A stretch of DNA of 64,000 bases from Bog-473 sp963838835 (GCA_963838835.1 CAWITA010000028.1:62001-126000); one strand, 5' to 3'; counted from the stretch's first letter, positions 26,839 to 36,564 are shown. Numbers and translations: made by a program. Notes: generated by a model from the sequence alone, not told the origin.

Positions 26839-29088
26839 ATGGTCGCACCCCCGAGCGCCCCCCGGCGCCCCCACGTCATCTCGGCCCACGGCGACGATCG
26901 AGAGGATCCCTGGTTCTGGCTGCGCCAACGCGACGATCCCGAGGTCCTCGGCTACCTCGAGGCCGAGAACGCCTACACCGACCGGGAGACCGAACCGCTC
27001 GGGCCCCTGCGCAGCGCCCTCTTCGAGGAGATGAAGGCCCGCATCAAGGAGACCGACATGTCGGTCCCCGCCCGCCGGGGCCCGTGGTGGTACTACACGC
27101 GCACCGAGGAGGGGAAGGACTACGCCATCCATTGCCGACGCCCCGGCCGCGGCCGCGACGAGCTCCCGCCGGCCGGCGAGCCCGGGGGCGAGGAGCAGAT
27201 CCTTCTCGACGAGAACCAGCTGGCGGAGGGGTCGGAGTATTTCGCCCTCGGCGGCGCGGCCGTGAGTCACGACCACCTCTGGCTGGCCTATTCGACCGAC
27301 CGCACCGGCAACGAGCAGTACGAGCTGCGCTTCCTGCCGCTCGACGCCGAGACCTCACCCGCCCTGGGCGCCGAGGCGGTGCCCGACACCGGATACGGCC
27401 TGGCCTGGTCCGCCGGGGCCGAATTCGTGTTCTACGTGCGCCTCGACGAGGCGCAGCGGCCCTTCCAGCTGTGGCGTCATCGCCTGGGCACCGATCCCGC
27501 CGGCGACGTGCTCGTCTTCGAGGAACCCGATCGCCGCTTTTCGCTCGGCACCGGTTCGACCCGTGACGAGACTTTCGTGCTGATCGGCCTGCACAGCACC
27601 AACACGAGCGAATGGCTCGCCGTCCCTTCGGACGCGCCACTGACCCCCCCGCAGGTGGTGATCCCGCGCCGAGAAGGGATCGAGTACACGGTCGACCACT
27701 TCACGCCAGCCGCGGGCGACAGCGACACCGATACCGAGACCGGTGCCGGCGCCGGCGCCGGCTGGTTCGTCACCCTGACCAACGACGCCGCCCAGGACTT
27801 TCGCGTCCTGGCCGCCCCCGACACCGCACTGGGCACGACCGCCGAATGGCGCGAGGTGGTGCCCCACCGCCCGGGCGTCCGCGTGGAGGACGTCGACGCC
27901 TTCAGCGGCGCCCTCGTCCTGAGCGAGCGCTCCGAGGCGCAGACCCAGGTGCGGGTGTTGCCGTTCGACGAGGGCGAGGGGAGCGATCCCTTCGTCGGCG
28001 ACCTGCTCGAGTCGGGTTGGATCGTTCCCTCCATCGACAGCCCGTCGTCGACCTGGGTGGGCGCCAACCCCGAGCCGGACTCGCCGGTCCTGCGGATCGG
28101 CCGCACCTCGCTCGTCACGCCGTCCAGCGTGCTGCAGATCGTCTTGGAGGGGCGGGAGGAGACGCTGCTGAAGCAGGAGCCGGTGCTGGGCGACTTCGAC
28201 CCCGCGCGCTACTCCACCTACCGGGAATGGGCCGTCGCCCCCGACGGGACCCGGGTCCCGATCTCGGTGGTGCACCGGGTCGGCCTGGAACTGCCCGCCC
28301 CCTGCCTCCTCTATGGCTACGGCGCCTACGAGATCAGCATCGACCCGACGTTCTCGCACCACCGGCTCTCGCTGCTCGACCGGGGTGCGGTCTACGCCAT
28401 CGCCCACGTGCGCGGCGGCGGGGAACTGGGGCGCGCTTGGTACGAGGGCGGCCGCATGGAGCACAAGGAGAACACGTTCTCGGACTTCATCGCCTGCGCC
28501 CGCCACCTCACCGATGTGGGCATCGCCCGCCCCGGGGCGCTGGCCGGACGGGGTGGCTCGGCGGGCGGCCTGCTCATCGGTGCGGTGGCCAACCAGGCAC
28601 CAGGGCTGTTCCGCGCCCTGGTGGCGCAGGTGCCCTTCGTGGACTGCGTCACGACCATGCTCGACGACGAGCTGCCGCTCACGGTCGGCGAATGGGAGGA
28701 GTGGGGCAACCCCGTGGCCGACGAGGGGGCTTACCGCCGCATGCTCACCTACTCCCCCTACGACAACGTGACGAGCGAGAACCCCGACGGGTCGCCCCGC
28801 ACGTATCCCGACCTGTTCGTCACCGGGGGGCTGAACGACCCCCGGGTCGCCTACTGGGAGCCGGCGAAGTGGGTCGCCAAATTGCGGGCCTTGGCCCCCG
28901 CGACGCGGGTGCTCCTGCGCACCGAGCTCGGTGCGGGCCACGGCGGCCCGTCCGGCCGCTACGAAGCCTGGAAAGAGGAGGCCCTGGTGCTCGCCTTCCT
29001 CCTCGACACGCTGGACCTGGTGGCCGCCGGACGCGACGAGGCGGACGGCGCGGGCGTGCGCCCAGCCCCGCCGGCCGGGTCGAAGTGA
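26839..29088 (+). CDS. ptrB: Oligopeptidase B (S9A prolyl oligopeptidase family)
   Basis: About 749 residues: an N-terminal beta-propeller domain (from DDREDPWFWLRQRDDPEVLG) and a C-terminal alpha/beta hydrolase domain. The catalytic serine is in GRGGSAGGLLIG, the aspartate in VTGGLNDPRVAYWEPAK, and the histidine in GAGHGGPSGRYE. The segment YGYGAYEISIDPTFSHHRLS is typical of oligopeptidase B, which cleaves short peptides after Arg/Lys. No signal peptide is seen. The ATG at 26839 starts MVAPPSAPRRPHV; an in-frame GTG at 26806 is possible. Divergent from sufB. Confidence 0.93.
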   Translation: MVAPPSAPRRPHVISAHGDDREDPWFWLRQRDDPEVLGYLEAENAYTDRETEPLGPLRSALFEEMKARIKETDMSVPARRGPWWYYTRTEEGKDYAIHCRRPGRGRDELPPAGEPGGEEQILLDENQLAEGSEYFALGGAAVSHDHLWLAYSTDRTGNEQYELRFLPLDAETSPALGAEAVPDTGYGLAWSAGAEFVFYVRLDEAQRPFQLWRHRLGTDPAGDVLVFEEPDRRFSLGTGSTRDETFVLIGLHSTNTSEWLAVPSDAPLTPPQVVIPRREGIEYTVDHFTPAAGDSDTDTETGAGAGAGWFVTLTNDAAQDFRVLAAPDTALGTTAEWREVVPHRPGVRVEDVDAFSGALVLSERSEAQTQVRVLPFDEGEGSDPFVGDLLESGWIVPSIDSPSSTWVGANPEPDSPVLRIGRTSLVTPSSVLQIVLEGREETLLKQEPVLGDFDPARYSTYREWAVAPDGTRVPISVVHRVGLELPAPCLLYGYGAYEISIDPTFSHHRLSLLDRGAVYAIAHVRGGGELGRAWYEGGRMEHKENTFSDFIACARHLTDVGIARPGALAGRGGSAGGLLIGAVANQAPGLFRALVAQVPFVDCVTTMLDDELPLTVGEWEEWGNPVADEGAYRRMLTYSPYDNVTSENPDGSPRTYPDLFVTGGLNDPRVAYWEPAKWVAKLRALAPATRVLLRTELGAGHGGPSGRYEAWKEEALVLAFLLDTLDLVAAGRDEADGAGVRPAPPAGSK

Positions 29089-29097
29089 ACGGCCGCC

Positions 29098-30570
29098 TCA
29101 AACGGGTGGTTGGACGAAGGCAAAGACCCTCTGACCCCACCACGTAGGCGCCGTCGCCGCCGAGTACGGGCCCTGCTCACGGACGGCGTCCCCCCCCGGC
29201 CCGGGCTCGTCACCCCCGATCGTGATGAAAGAGCCGTCGCGATCAACGCTCACGACGATGTTCACGTGGACCACGTTGCCGAAGTCCAGTCCGGGCCCCG
29301 GCCAGGACAGGGGGCTGCCATCTGACTCGAAGAGGACGGCATCCCCGACTTGCGGGGTGGCGCTCGACCGAAGGAGAGCGCCGCCGCTGGAGATCGCCCA
29401 CGTGCCGATCTCGTAAGCCTCCGGCACCACTCCCACCGGAAGTCCGACGGTGCGGTACACCCACGAGGCGAACATCGCGCACCACTCCGTGGCGCCACCG
29501 TAGATGCTCCCGTCCGTCTGCCCCAGCTGCGAGGACGCCGCTTGAACGATCGCCGCGGCCAGGGGGTTGTTCCACCCCGGGGAACGCCCGGGAAGGTAGG
29601 CGCCACCCATCGAACCGAAGGATGGGCTGGCCATCGAGAAGACGCCGCCGTCCTGACCGGCCAACCAATAACCGCCGCCGACGGCGTCACCCGCGACCCC
29701 CACGACCGGGCCGACGAGGTCCGCCCCCGCCTCCGAGCCCTCGAAACGCGCGTCGCCGAAGGTGAACACACCGCCGTCGGCGGCCACGAGCCGATACCCC
29801 AAACCGTCGCGCGTCGCCGTCATCCCGACGATGGGCTTGTCGAGGGGCTGGCTTCCCTCCGAACCGTGGAACACGGCGTCCCCGAAACTGAAAATTCCGC
29901 CGTCGGAGGCAACGAGCCAGTACCCCGCGCCATCGCGCGTCGCCGCCATCCCGACGACGGGCTTGTCGAGGGGCTTGCCTCCCTCGGATCCGTAGAAGCC
30001 CGCGTCGCCAAAGCTGAACACTCCGCCGTCGGCGGCGACGAGCCAGTACCCCCCACCATCTGGGGTGACGGCCATGGCGACGATGGGCGAGTTCAGCGGC
30101 TTGCTCCCTTGGGAGCCGAAGAATGGCGCGTCACCAAAAGTGAACACGCCGCCGTCGGCGGAGACGAGCCAATAGCCACGACCGTCGGGGGTGGACGCCA
30201 GGCCGACGACCGGCAAATTCAGCGGCTTCCCCGCTTGGGAGCCGAAGAACCCTGCGTCACCGAAGTTGAACACCCCGCCGTCGGCGGAGGCGAGCCAATA
30301 GCCCGCTCCGTCGGGTGTCGCCGCCATGCCGACGATCGGAGCGTCGAGCACCGCCGCCTGCGCCGCCGTCGTCACAAACCCCGTCGCAAGAGTCGGCGCG
30401 ACGAGGACACAGACAATGGCGGCGACTCCAGTGACCGAACGCCGAGACCCGAAACGAAAACGACGACGGCGCGGCGCGCGTCGACCGGTAGTGCTCGAAC
30501 CGCATCTCGCAGACGGAGACGAAACGCGGTCACCATCGGTGCCTGTCGCACACCCGCGCCAATCGGGCAT
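29098..30570 (-). CDS. Secreted repeat protein with C-terminal CHAP hydrolase domain
   Basis: 490 residues. A signal segment around residues 45-75 (VCVLVAPTLATGFVTTAAQA) has a likely cleavage after AQA. Residues about 77-330 are six copies of the same 42-residue unit found in the protein at 2070-4247 (ADGGVFNFGDAGFFGSQAGK and PLNLPVVGLASTPDGRGYWL). The C-terminal 150 residues look like a CHAP amidase/endopeptidase: catalytic cysteine in TEWCAMFASWVYRTVG, histidine in NVVHVNIVVS. It probably cleaves cell-wall peptides, with the repeats acting as a binding or spacing module. Converges on the oligopeptidase gene. Confidence 0.85.
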   Translation of the reverse strand: MPDWRGCATGTDGDRVSSPSARCGSSTTGRRAPRRRRFRFGSRRSVTGVAAIVCVLVAPTLATGFVTTAAQAAVLDAPIVGMAATPDGAGYWLASADGGVFNFGDAGFFGSQAGKPLNLPVVGLASTPDGRGYWLVSADGGVFTFGDAPFFGSQGSKPLNSPIVAMAVTPDGGGYWLVAADGGVFSFGDAGFYGSEGGKPLDKPVVGMAATRDGAGYWLVASDGGIFSFGDAVFHGSEGSQPLDKPIVGMTATRDGLGYRLVAADGGVFTFGDARFEGSEAGADLVGPVVGVAGDAVGGGYWLAGQDGGVFSMASPSFGSMGGAYLPGRSPGWNNPLAAAIVQAASSQLGQTDGSIYGGATEWCAMFASWVYRTVGLPVGVVPEAYEIGTWAISSGGALLRSSATPQVGDAVLFESDGSPLSWPGPGLDFGNVVHVNIVVSVDRDGSFITIGGDEPGPGGDAVREQGPYSAATAPTWWGQRVFAFVQPPV

Positions 30571-30679
30571 CCGGGGTGTGCTAGCAGTTCACCCCTTCGG
30601 GGGCAAACGCAGTTGTCGTGCCGTTGTCCGTCCGTTGTGATGACGTTGTCAATTGAGCGTGGCGGCGGCGGGGCCGACG

Positions 30680-31584
30680 CTATGCCGCGACCGTCTGGAA
30701 CGTCAGCGTGAAGGGTGCCTGGTAGCCAAAGGGCAACGTCACGGCCGATCCGTTCACCATGGCCGCGAAGGAGCCTGGCGCCCCCGCGATCACCGTCACC
30801 GGACCGCTGGCGGCGATCATGTGCGACTGACCCGGGAAGAGCGTCGCCGTGAACAGCACCGAACCGTTGGCGGTGTTGGTGACCTCGATCCAGCACTCCC
30901 CCGCGGTGGCGGCGAGTGAGAGCGAGTAGCTCGTTGCGGCCACCTGGTAGGTCGCGCTGTGCGCCGTACCGCCCTGAGGCTCCGACACGGTGGGGGGAGC
31001 CGTCGCCGTGGTCGTCGAGGTCTGGTGGCGGACAGCCGGTGGGTGCGGGCGTGACGTCGGGGCGGTCGACGCGCCCGATCCGTGGTGCGCCGGCGAGTTC
31101 GAGTGCAGGCCAGTGACGATGAGCACGACGATGAGCACGGTCACGCCGGCCACCGCGGCGGCGGGCCCCGCCAGGCGCCGGGGACGATGGTTCATGGACT
31201 CCATCACCCGGTCCTCGGCGCCGCTCATGAAGATCGGACGGACCGGCTCGGGCCCGGTGTCGTCGAAGTTGACCGGCTCGGAGGGGTTGGGCACCGGCGG
31301 CGGGGGGCGGGCGGGACGGGCGGCTGCGCGGACTCGGTCAGTCGCACCGTCGAGGACCCCGAGACACGGACTGCGCTGGCCGGGAAGGCGCCGTCGTCGT
31401 TGCCGTTCTGTTGCTCGCCCGAGGAGCCCGAGGGGATGTGTGTCCGCATCTCTTCGAGCGTGTGGAGCTGCCGCTGATAGTGCGCCACCGAGTGCACGTC
31501 GTCGTGGGTGCGCCGGCGCACGAGCACGCCCGCGGCCAATCCCACCACGACCACGACAGCGACTACCCCACCGATGAGCACCAA
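30680..31584 (-). CDS. Two-pass membrane protein with DUF4115-like domain, frameshifted
   Basis: The first piece starts MVLIGGVVAVVVVVGLAAGV (a membrane segment) and continues RRRTHDDVHSVAHYQRQLHT to a proline stretch. A shift in a G/C homopolymer at about 31297-31316 leads into the second piece: NPSEPVNFDDTGPEPVRPIF, a second membrane segment (AAAVAGVTVLIVVLIVTGL), a Ser/Thr/Pro linker, and a C-terminal beta domain. In that domain YSLSLAATAGECWIEVTN and FTATLFPGQSHMIAASGP resemble the DUF4115 domain of RodZ-like proteins. Together about 300 residues. A role in cell-shape or envelope biology is suggested only by the domain. Confidence 0.65.
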
Positions 31585-31728
31585 CTCATATTCAACAGGA
31601 TCCGCCGGGGAAAGAGGGCCGCGACCGACGCATTGGCGGGAGGAAAAAGTCGCCGTGGGCCGAACCGGGTCCGGCCGCCGAGCCGAGCCCGGCGGCGACG
31701 CCCGGCGGCTCGCCCCGGAGCGCCTGTC

Positions 31729-32274
31729 TCAGTGGGCCAGATGGGGACGGACGGCGTCGGCGATGTCGTCTCGACGCGGGTTGCTCTGGTCACGCGCCGA
31801 AAGGATGGGGTCGCTGACGCCCCAGTCGGCTCCCACGGCCGGGTCGTCCCAGGCCAGACCGAACTCGTCCGAAGCCTCGTAGTAGTTGTCGACGAGATAG
31901 GTGAGCAGGATGTCGGTCAGCGCAGCGAAGCCGTGCGCCACCCCCGGCGGGATGTACACGCCTTGGTCCACGTCGCCGTCGAGCTCGATCGTCTCCGTCG
32001 CCCCGTCGGTCCGAGAGCCCACCCGCAGGTCGTGCAGCACGACCCGGAGCCGGCCGCGCAGGGCGTACCAGTAGTCGGCCTGGTGGAGATGGAAATGTAG
32101 ACCGACCAGCGCGCCCGCCTGCTTCTCCGAACGGTTGCCCTGCACCATCTCGCGTCCGGTCGGGAACCAGCTGCGCCGGTAGGTCTCGACGAAGCGTCCC
32201 CGCTCGTCGCCGTGCACGTCGGGCCGGACCAGGACGACGTCGTCGATCACGGAGGAAGGGATCAGCTCGGGCAT
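31729..32274 (-). CDS. dTDP-4-dehydrorhamnose 3,5-epimerase-like protein (RmlC family)
   Basis: A 181-residue cupin of the RmlC family. The segment GALVGLHFHLHQADYWYALR contains the catalytic histidine of the family, and DVDQGVYIPPGVAHGFAAL is the second conserved block. RmlC epimerises C3 and C5 of the dTDP-4-keto sugar on the way to dTDP-rhamnose. The other rml genes are not adjacent, so a related epimerase or isomerase function cannot be excluded. Its start overlaps the assembled end of the flavin reductase gene. Confidence 0.82.
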   Translation of the reverse strand: MPELIPSSVIDDVVLVRPDVHGDERGRFVETYRRSWFPTGREMVQGNRSEKQAGALVGLHFHLHQADYWYALRGRLRVVLHDLRVGSRTDGATETIELDGDVDQGVYIPPGVAHGFAALTDILLTYLVDNYYEASDEFGLAWDDPAVGADWGVSDPILSARDQSNPRRDDIADAVRPHLAH

Positions 32275-32302
32275 CGAGCGCGAACGGTAGTGGGTACCGG
32301 CC

Positions 32303-32780
32303 TCAAGGGGCGAAACGCCCGAAGCCGGATCGGTAGAACAGCAAGCGGGCCGCCCTCCCCGATCTCCATGGCCACCACGTGACCGATGACCAGCTCGTGG
32401 TCGCCCCCGTCGAAGATCTCACCGAGCCGGCACTCGACCACGGCCAGCGAGCCGTCGATCACCGGCGACCCCGTGAGCCCGGGCTTCCAGCCGACGCCGT
32501 CGAACTTTTGGCCTCCCGACACGGCGAAGGCCCGGCACAGCACCTCTTGGTGCTCTTCCAGGATGTTCACGCAGAACGCCCCCGCCTTGGCGATGCGGGG
32601 CCAGCTCGTCGAGCTCCGGGCGGGGGCGAGCAGCACCATCGGGGGATCGAGGGAGAGGGCGGCGAACGACTGGCAGGTGAAGCCGACCGGCAGGCCGTCC
32701 TCGAGGGCGGTGACGACGGTGATGCCGGTGGCGAAGTGGCCGAGCACTTCGCGGAACCGGGCCTGGTCGAGGCCCGACAC
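32303..32780 (-). CDS. Flavin reductase domain protein, C-terminal frameshift
   Basis: From GTG 32780 (VSGLDQARFREVLGHFATGI) the protein follows the flavin reductase/HpaC family: GITVVTALEDGLPVGFTCQS, PARSSTSWPRIAKAGAFCVN and GDHELVIGHV, which binds FMN or FAD. As assembled the end is aberrant and runs to 32262, into the RmlC-like gene. One base removed near 32340-32350 gives the expected ending LLFYRSGFGRFAP with a stop at 32303-32305. Such proteins supply reduced flavin to a monooxygenase; none is adjacent. Confidence 0.8.
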
Positions 32781-32791
32781 GTCGCCGCGCC

Positions 32792-33646
32792 TTAGGCCTT
32801 GCCGAGGTCGATCGACTGGGATTCTTTGGCGGAGGACACGTCCTCGACCCGCTTGGCCTCGGGAAGCCGGCGGGCTTGGTTGAGGATGCGGTCGAGCTCG
32901 CGGTCGGTGTGGGACGGGTCGTGGTGCGAGAGCAGGAGACGCCGCGCCCCCGACTCCGCCGCGACGTGCACCGCGTAGGCGGCGGTGGAGTGGCCCCAGT
33001 CGGCCTTGTCCGAGAACTCGTCGTCGGTGTATTGCCCGTCGTGGATGAGCAGGTCCACCCCGGCGCAGAGCTCGAGCACCGCCTCGGGGATGGCCCGGCG
33101 GTCGAGCGGGGCCTGGTGATCGGACATGTAGGCGACCGCACGCCCCTCCGCCTCGATGCGGAAGCCGAGGGTGATCCCGGCGTGCGGGATCGGCCGGGCC
33201 ATGACCTTGGCCGAGCCGATCGAGAAGTCCTCGGCGCCGAGGTCGACCGTGATCAGCTCGCCGCGGAACTGCTCCATGTGGATCGGGAACACCGGCGGTT
33301 GCACGGCGGCGTGCAGCGCGTCCTTCAAGGTCCCCTTGGGCTGCCCCGGCCCGAACACCGTCAGGCGCGCACCGGGGTCGTGCAGCGGGCCGAAGAAGGG
33401 GATGCCCAAGATGTGGTCGAAATGAAGATGGGTGAGCAGCGCCCGGGCCTGCAACGGCGTCCCCAGTGCCCGCACCTCTTTGTGCAGGACGTCGCCCAAG
33501 GAGCGCAGGCCGGTGCCGAGGTCGACGATGAGCGGCTCGTCCCCTTCGACGTCGATCACCAGGCACGAGGTGTTTCCCCCGTAGCGCCGATAACGATCGC
33601 CCGAGCACGGGCACGACCCCCGCACGCCGTAAAACGTGACGTTCAC
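32792..33646 (-). CDS. Metallo-beta-lactamase fold hydrolase (RNase Z-like subgroup)
   Basis: 284 residues starting VNVTFYGVRGSCPCSGDRYR, typical of the subgroup related to the phosphodiesterase/RNase Z branch. Metal ligands include THLHFDH, the Asp in YMSDHQAP, and the late LLLSHHDPSHTD. It is probably a dinuclear-metal phosphodiesterase; the substrate is unknown. The GTG at 33646 is chosen from the family N-terminus. Eleven bases separate its stop from the flavin reductase GTG on the same strand, so they may be co-transcribed. Confidence 0.85.
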   Translation of the reverse strand: MNVTFYGVRGSCPCSGDRYRRYGGNTSCLVIDVEGDEPLIVDLGTGLRSLGDVLHKEVRALGTPLQARALLTHLHFDHILGIPFFGPLHDPGARLTVFGPGQPKGTLKDALHAAVQPPVFPIHMEQFRGELITVDLGAEDFSIGSAKVMARPIPHAGITLGFRIEAEGRAVAYMSDHQAPLDRRAIPEAVLELCAGVDLLIHDGQYTDDEFSDKADWGHSTAAYAVHVAAESGARRLLLSHHDPSHTDRELDRILNQARRLPEAKRVEDVSSAKESQSIDLGKA

Positions 33647-33689
33647 CGGCGCGACGTTAGCTGGCGGGGGGCGACTACGTTCTGCACGC

Positions 33690-34568
33690 ATGGACGACGG
33701 GCAGGAACGGACCATCGCTGCGAACGGCTTGGAATTCGCCTGCCTGAGCGACGGCCCCGAGGACGGGCCGCTCGCACTGTGCCTCCACGGCTTCCCCGAC
33801 ACGGCCCGCACCTGGCGTTATCTGCTGCCTGATCTCGCGTCGGCGGGCTTCCACGCGGTGGCCCCCTTCCTGCGCGGCTACGCCCCAACCCCGGTCCCCC
33901 CCGACGGTCGCTACCAGTTGGGGGCCCTGGTGCGCGACGTCAACGCGCTCCACGAGGCGTGCGGCGGCGGAACCGACGCGGTCGTGATCGGCCACGACTG
34001 GGGTGCCCTGGCCGCCTACGGCGCGGTCGCGCACCAGCCCGATCGCTGGCGCCGTGCCGTCACGGCGGCGGTCCCGCCGACGGGGTCGATCGGCATGAAG
34101 CTCCTCACCTACGCCCAGTTGCGGTGCAGCTGGTACATGTTCTTCTTCCTCTCCCCGCTCGCCGAGGTCGCCCTGCCACTCGACGACTACTCGTACATCG
34201 AGCACCTCTGGCGCGACTGGTCACCGGGTTACGACGCGTCGTGGGACGTCGCCCGCGTCAAGGAGTCCATCGGCGATCCCGAGCGCATCGCTGCCGCCAT
34301 CGGTTACTACCGCGCCATGTACGACGCCTCGCAACAGGTACCCGAGCTGGCCGACGAGCAGGCCGCCGCGCTCCAGCCCACGCCGAAGCCGACGCTCTAC
34401 CTGCACGGCCGCGACGACGGCTGCATGCTGCTGTCGTCCATCGGGTCGCCCCTCGACTTCCTGGCCGAGGGCTCCGAGATGGAGATCGTCGACGGCGCCG
34501 GCCACTTCCTCCACCTGGAGCGGCCCGACGTCGTCAACCGGCGCATCCTCGGCTACCTGGCTGCGTGA
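33690..34568 (+). CDS. Alpha/beta hydrolase, epoxide-hydrolase/dehalogenase type
   Basis: 292 residues with the HGFPDTARTWRYL oxyanion segment, an aspartate nucleophile in VIGHDWGALAAYG, and the catalytic histidine in VDGAGHFLHLERPDVV. Aspartate in the nucleophile position is the mark of epoxide hydrolases and haloalkane dehalogenases, which form an ester intermediate. A cap domain lies around residues 140-220. The ATG at 33690 is 43 bases from the divergent metallo-hydrolase start. Soluble, cytoplasmic. Confidence 0.85.
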   Translation: MDDGQERTIAANGLEFACLSDGPEDGPLALCLHGFPDTARTWRYLLPDLASAGFHAVAPFLRGYAPTPVPPDGRYQLGALVRDVNALHEACGGGTDAVVIGHDWGALAAYGAVAHQPDRWRRAVTAAVPPTGSIGMKLLTYAQLRCSWYMFFFLSPLAEVALPLDDYSYIEHLWRDWSPGYDASWDVARVKESIGDPERIAAAIGYYRAMYDASQQVPELADEQAAALQPTPKPTLYLHGRDDGCMLLSSIGSPLDFLAEGSEMEIVDGAGHFLHLERPDVVNRRILGYLAA

Positions 34569-34607
34569 TCCACCCGAGCAGGGCGTGGCCGCCTCGTCGG
34601 CGCCCCC

Positions 34608-35471
34608 TCAGCCGAGCCGGAGGACACCGCCCTCTCCCCCGGACCAGTGCGCCAAGCCCTCGCGGACCAGCAACGTCGCCACCCGCCGGACCCGGGCGGG
34701 GTCGTCGGGCCAGCCACAGGCCACAGCCAGCCCCGCCGCCGGGACCCCGCCGTGGCGCAGCGCCTCGACCAATCGCCCCCTCCCCTGACGGTCCGAGCCG
34801 GCGAACACGCGCTGCGGCCGCGCCGTCGGGCTCAGTCGCCACGGGTCCGGTCCCCCGGCGCGGCGCCACCCGCACTGGCGGCGCAGGGGGCAACGCGCGC
34901 AGTCCGGAAGGGTCGCCGTGCACACCGTGGCGCCGAGGTCGAACATCGTCTGGTTGAACTCCCACGAGAGCCCTGCGGGCACCAGCACGTCGCCGAGCCG
35001 GGTCGCCAGCGTGGGCGAAAGGGGGGCACCGGCCACGGCGCGGCCAAGCACGCGCACGGCGTTGGTGTCGACCGCGGCGACGTCGTCCCCGAAGGCGAAC
35101 GACCGGACGGCGCGCGCCGTGTAGGGACCGACGCCGGCCAGCGCCCGTAATGCCGCGTCGCCCCGGGGCACGGCGCCGCCATGGTCGGCGACGACGCTGC
35201 CGGCCGCCCGGTGCAAGTTGAGGGCGCGGCGGTTGTACCCGAGGCCCGACCACTGGCGCACCACCGCCGCCGGGCCTGCCCGCGCGCAGGCGGCGGGGGT
35301 GGGGAAGGCCACGGCGAACCGCTCGTAATGCGGCACGACGCGCTCGACTTGGGTCTGCTGGAGCATCACCTCGGAGACGAGGATCAGCCAGGGGTCGCGC
35401 GTCCGGCGCCAGGGCAGGTCTCGACGGTGCTCCGCGCCCCACTCGAGCACGCGGCGACGCAGGCGCCGCAC
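34608..35471 (-). CDS. mutY: A/G-specific adenine glycosylase
   Basis: 287 residues. The catalytic glutamate is E34 in LVSEVMLQQTQVERV, the helix-hairpin-helix is LAGVGPYTARAV with D135 in AAVDTNAVRV, and the [4Fe-4S] ligands C184, C191, C194, C200 have the spacing C-X6-C-X2-C-X5-C. It removes adenine mispaired with 8-oxoguanine. The C-terminal NUDIX-like recognition domain is missing or reduced, as in many actinobacterial MutY proteins. The Fe-S cluster would come from the SUF system. Confidence 0.93.
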   Translation of the reverse strand: MRRLRRRVLEWGAEHRRDLPWRRTRDPWLILVSEVMLQQTQVERVVPHYERFAVAFPTPAACARAGPAAVVRQWSGLGYNRRALNLHRAAGSVVADHGGAVPRGDAALRALAGVGPYTARAVRSFAFGDDVAAVDTNAVRVLGRAVAGAPLSPTLATRLGDVLVPAGLSWEFNQTMFDLGATVCTATLPDCARCPLRRQCGWRRAGGPDPWRLSPTARPQRVFAGSDRQGRGRLVEALRHGGVPAAGLAVACGWPDDPARVRRVATLLVREGLAHWSGGEGGVLRLG

Positions 35472-35529
35472 CCGGTCGCGCCGGGGCGGGGCCGACGGGG
35501 CCGACCGGCCCGACTCGGCCGACCGGGCC

Positions 35530-36042
35530 TCAGTCCCAGACGTCGTCGCCGTAGGGCCGCCGGCGCGCCGGCGCGTCCGCCGTCTTCCAGACCATCAGCT
35601 TTCTCCGGAAGTAACAGACTTCCTCGCCGCGCTGGTTGAACGCCTTGGTCTCCACGGTCACGATGCCGCGGTCGTCCCTCGACTTGGACGGCGTGGCATC
35701 GAGCACCCGCGTCTCGGCGTAGATGGTGTCGCCGTGGAACGTCGGCGAGCGGTGCAGCAGCGACTCGACCTCGAGGTTGGCGATGCACGAGCCGCTGACG
35801 TCGGGGACGCTCATCCCGAGCGCGAGCGAGTAGACCAGGTTGCCCACCACGACGTTCTTGCCCTGCACCGTCTCGTGCTCCGCAAACCACGCGTTGATGT
35901 GCAGCGGGTGGTGGTTCATCGTGATCAGGCAGAACAGGTGGTCGTCGTACTCGGTGATCGTCTTGCCGGGCCAGTGGCGATAGACGTCGCCGGGGACGAA
36001 GTCTTCGAGATAACGCCCGAACGGGCGGTCGTACACGGTCAC
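35530..36042 (-). CDS. MaoC-like dehydratase
   Basis: 170 residues (GTG at 36042, VTVYDRPFGRYLEDFVPGDV). A hot-dog fold hydratase with the segment DHLFCLITMNHHPLHINAWF carrying the Asp/His catalytic pattern of MaoC proteins. It also contains NLVYSLALGMSVPDVSG and the paired ETRVLDATPSKSRDDRGIV region. Such enzymes hydrate enoyl-CoA in fatty acid, sterol or dicarboxylic acid pathways. It overlaps the preceding gene by 4 bases (GTGA), so the two are translationally coupled. Confidence 0.85.
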   Translation of the reverse strand: MTVYDRPFGRYLEDFVPGDVYRHWPGKTITEYDDHLFCLITMNHHPLHINAWFAEHETVQGKNVVVGNLVYSLALGMSVPDVSGSCIANLEVESLLHRSPTFHGDTIYAETRVLDATPSKSRDDRGIVTVETKAFNQRGEEVCYFRRKLMVWKTADAPARRRPYGDDVWD

Positions 36043-36473
36043 TCGGCCACCGGCTGGCGCGGTCGGGTCGTGAACCCCAGCGACGCCCCGGGCAGCGACT
36101 CGCCGTCGATGGTCAGCCGCCAGGCGAACCGGGTGCCGGGGGCGAGCGGGATGGGCCCGAGGTTGACCGCCAGAGCCACGTCGATGGGTGAGCCCTCGGG
36201 GATCCCTAAGGGCTGGCTGACGGTGAACTCGCCGCGCACCTCGACCGGCTGGGTCCCGTCCGCCGTCTCCATGAGGACCGGCCGTCCGTCGGCGTCCTCC
36301 AAGAAGAGCTCCCAATGGTGCGACGTCTCGGCCTCGTGCCAGTCCACGTCGATCTTCAGCGCCACCGCCGAGGGCACTGGATCAGGACCCGTCATGCTCC
36401 ATCCGCCCCCCAGGATGTAGAGCTTGCCGTCGGAAACCTGGGCTGCATCGCAGAGCAACATCGTCACTTTCAC
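36039..36473 (-). CDS. Conserved hypothetical protein (DUF6941-like)
   Basis: 144 residues starting VKVTMLLCDAAQVSDGKLYI and continuing LGGGWSMTGPDPVPSAVALK. This N-terminus (a predicted beta-rich protein opening with MLLCDAAQV..GKLYILGGG) is shared by a family of unknown function found in actinobacteria. Later parts alternate beta strands (RPVLMETADGTQPVEVRGEF). No catalytic motif is visible. It is coupled to the MaoC gene by a 4-base overlap, so it may serve the same pathway. Confidence 0.72.
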   Translation of the reverse strand: MKVTMLLCDAAQVSDGKLYILGGGWSMTGPDPVPSAVALKIDVDWHEAETSHHWELFLEDADGRPVLMETADGTQPVEVRGEFTVSQPLGIPEGSPIDVALAVNLGPIPLAPGTRFAWRLTIDGESLPGASLGFTTRPRQPVAE

Positions 36474-36564
36474 GGGGGAGGAGGTTATCGGTCCGCGGCG
36501 GTTGGACGATAAGGACGGGGACGGAAACCCGGCGCCTCGTGGCCCGGTTGGCCGAGGAGGGGGC

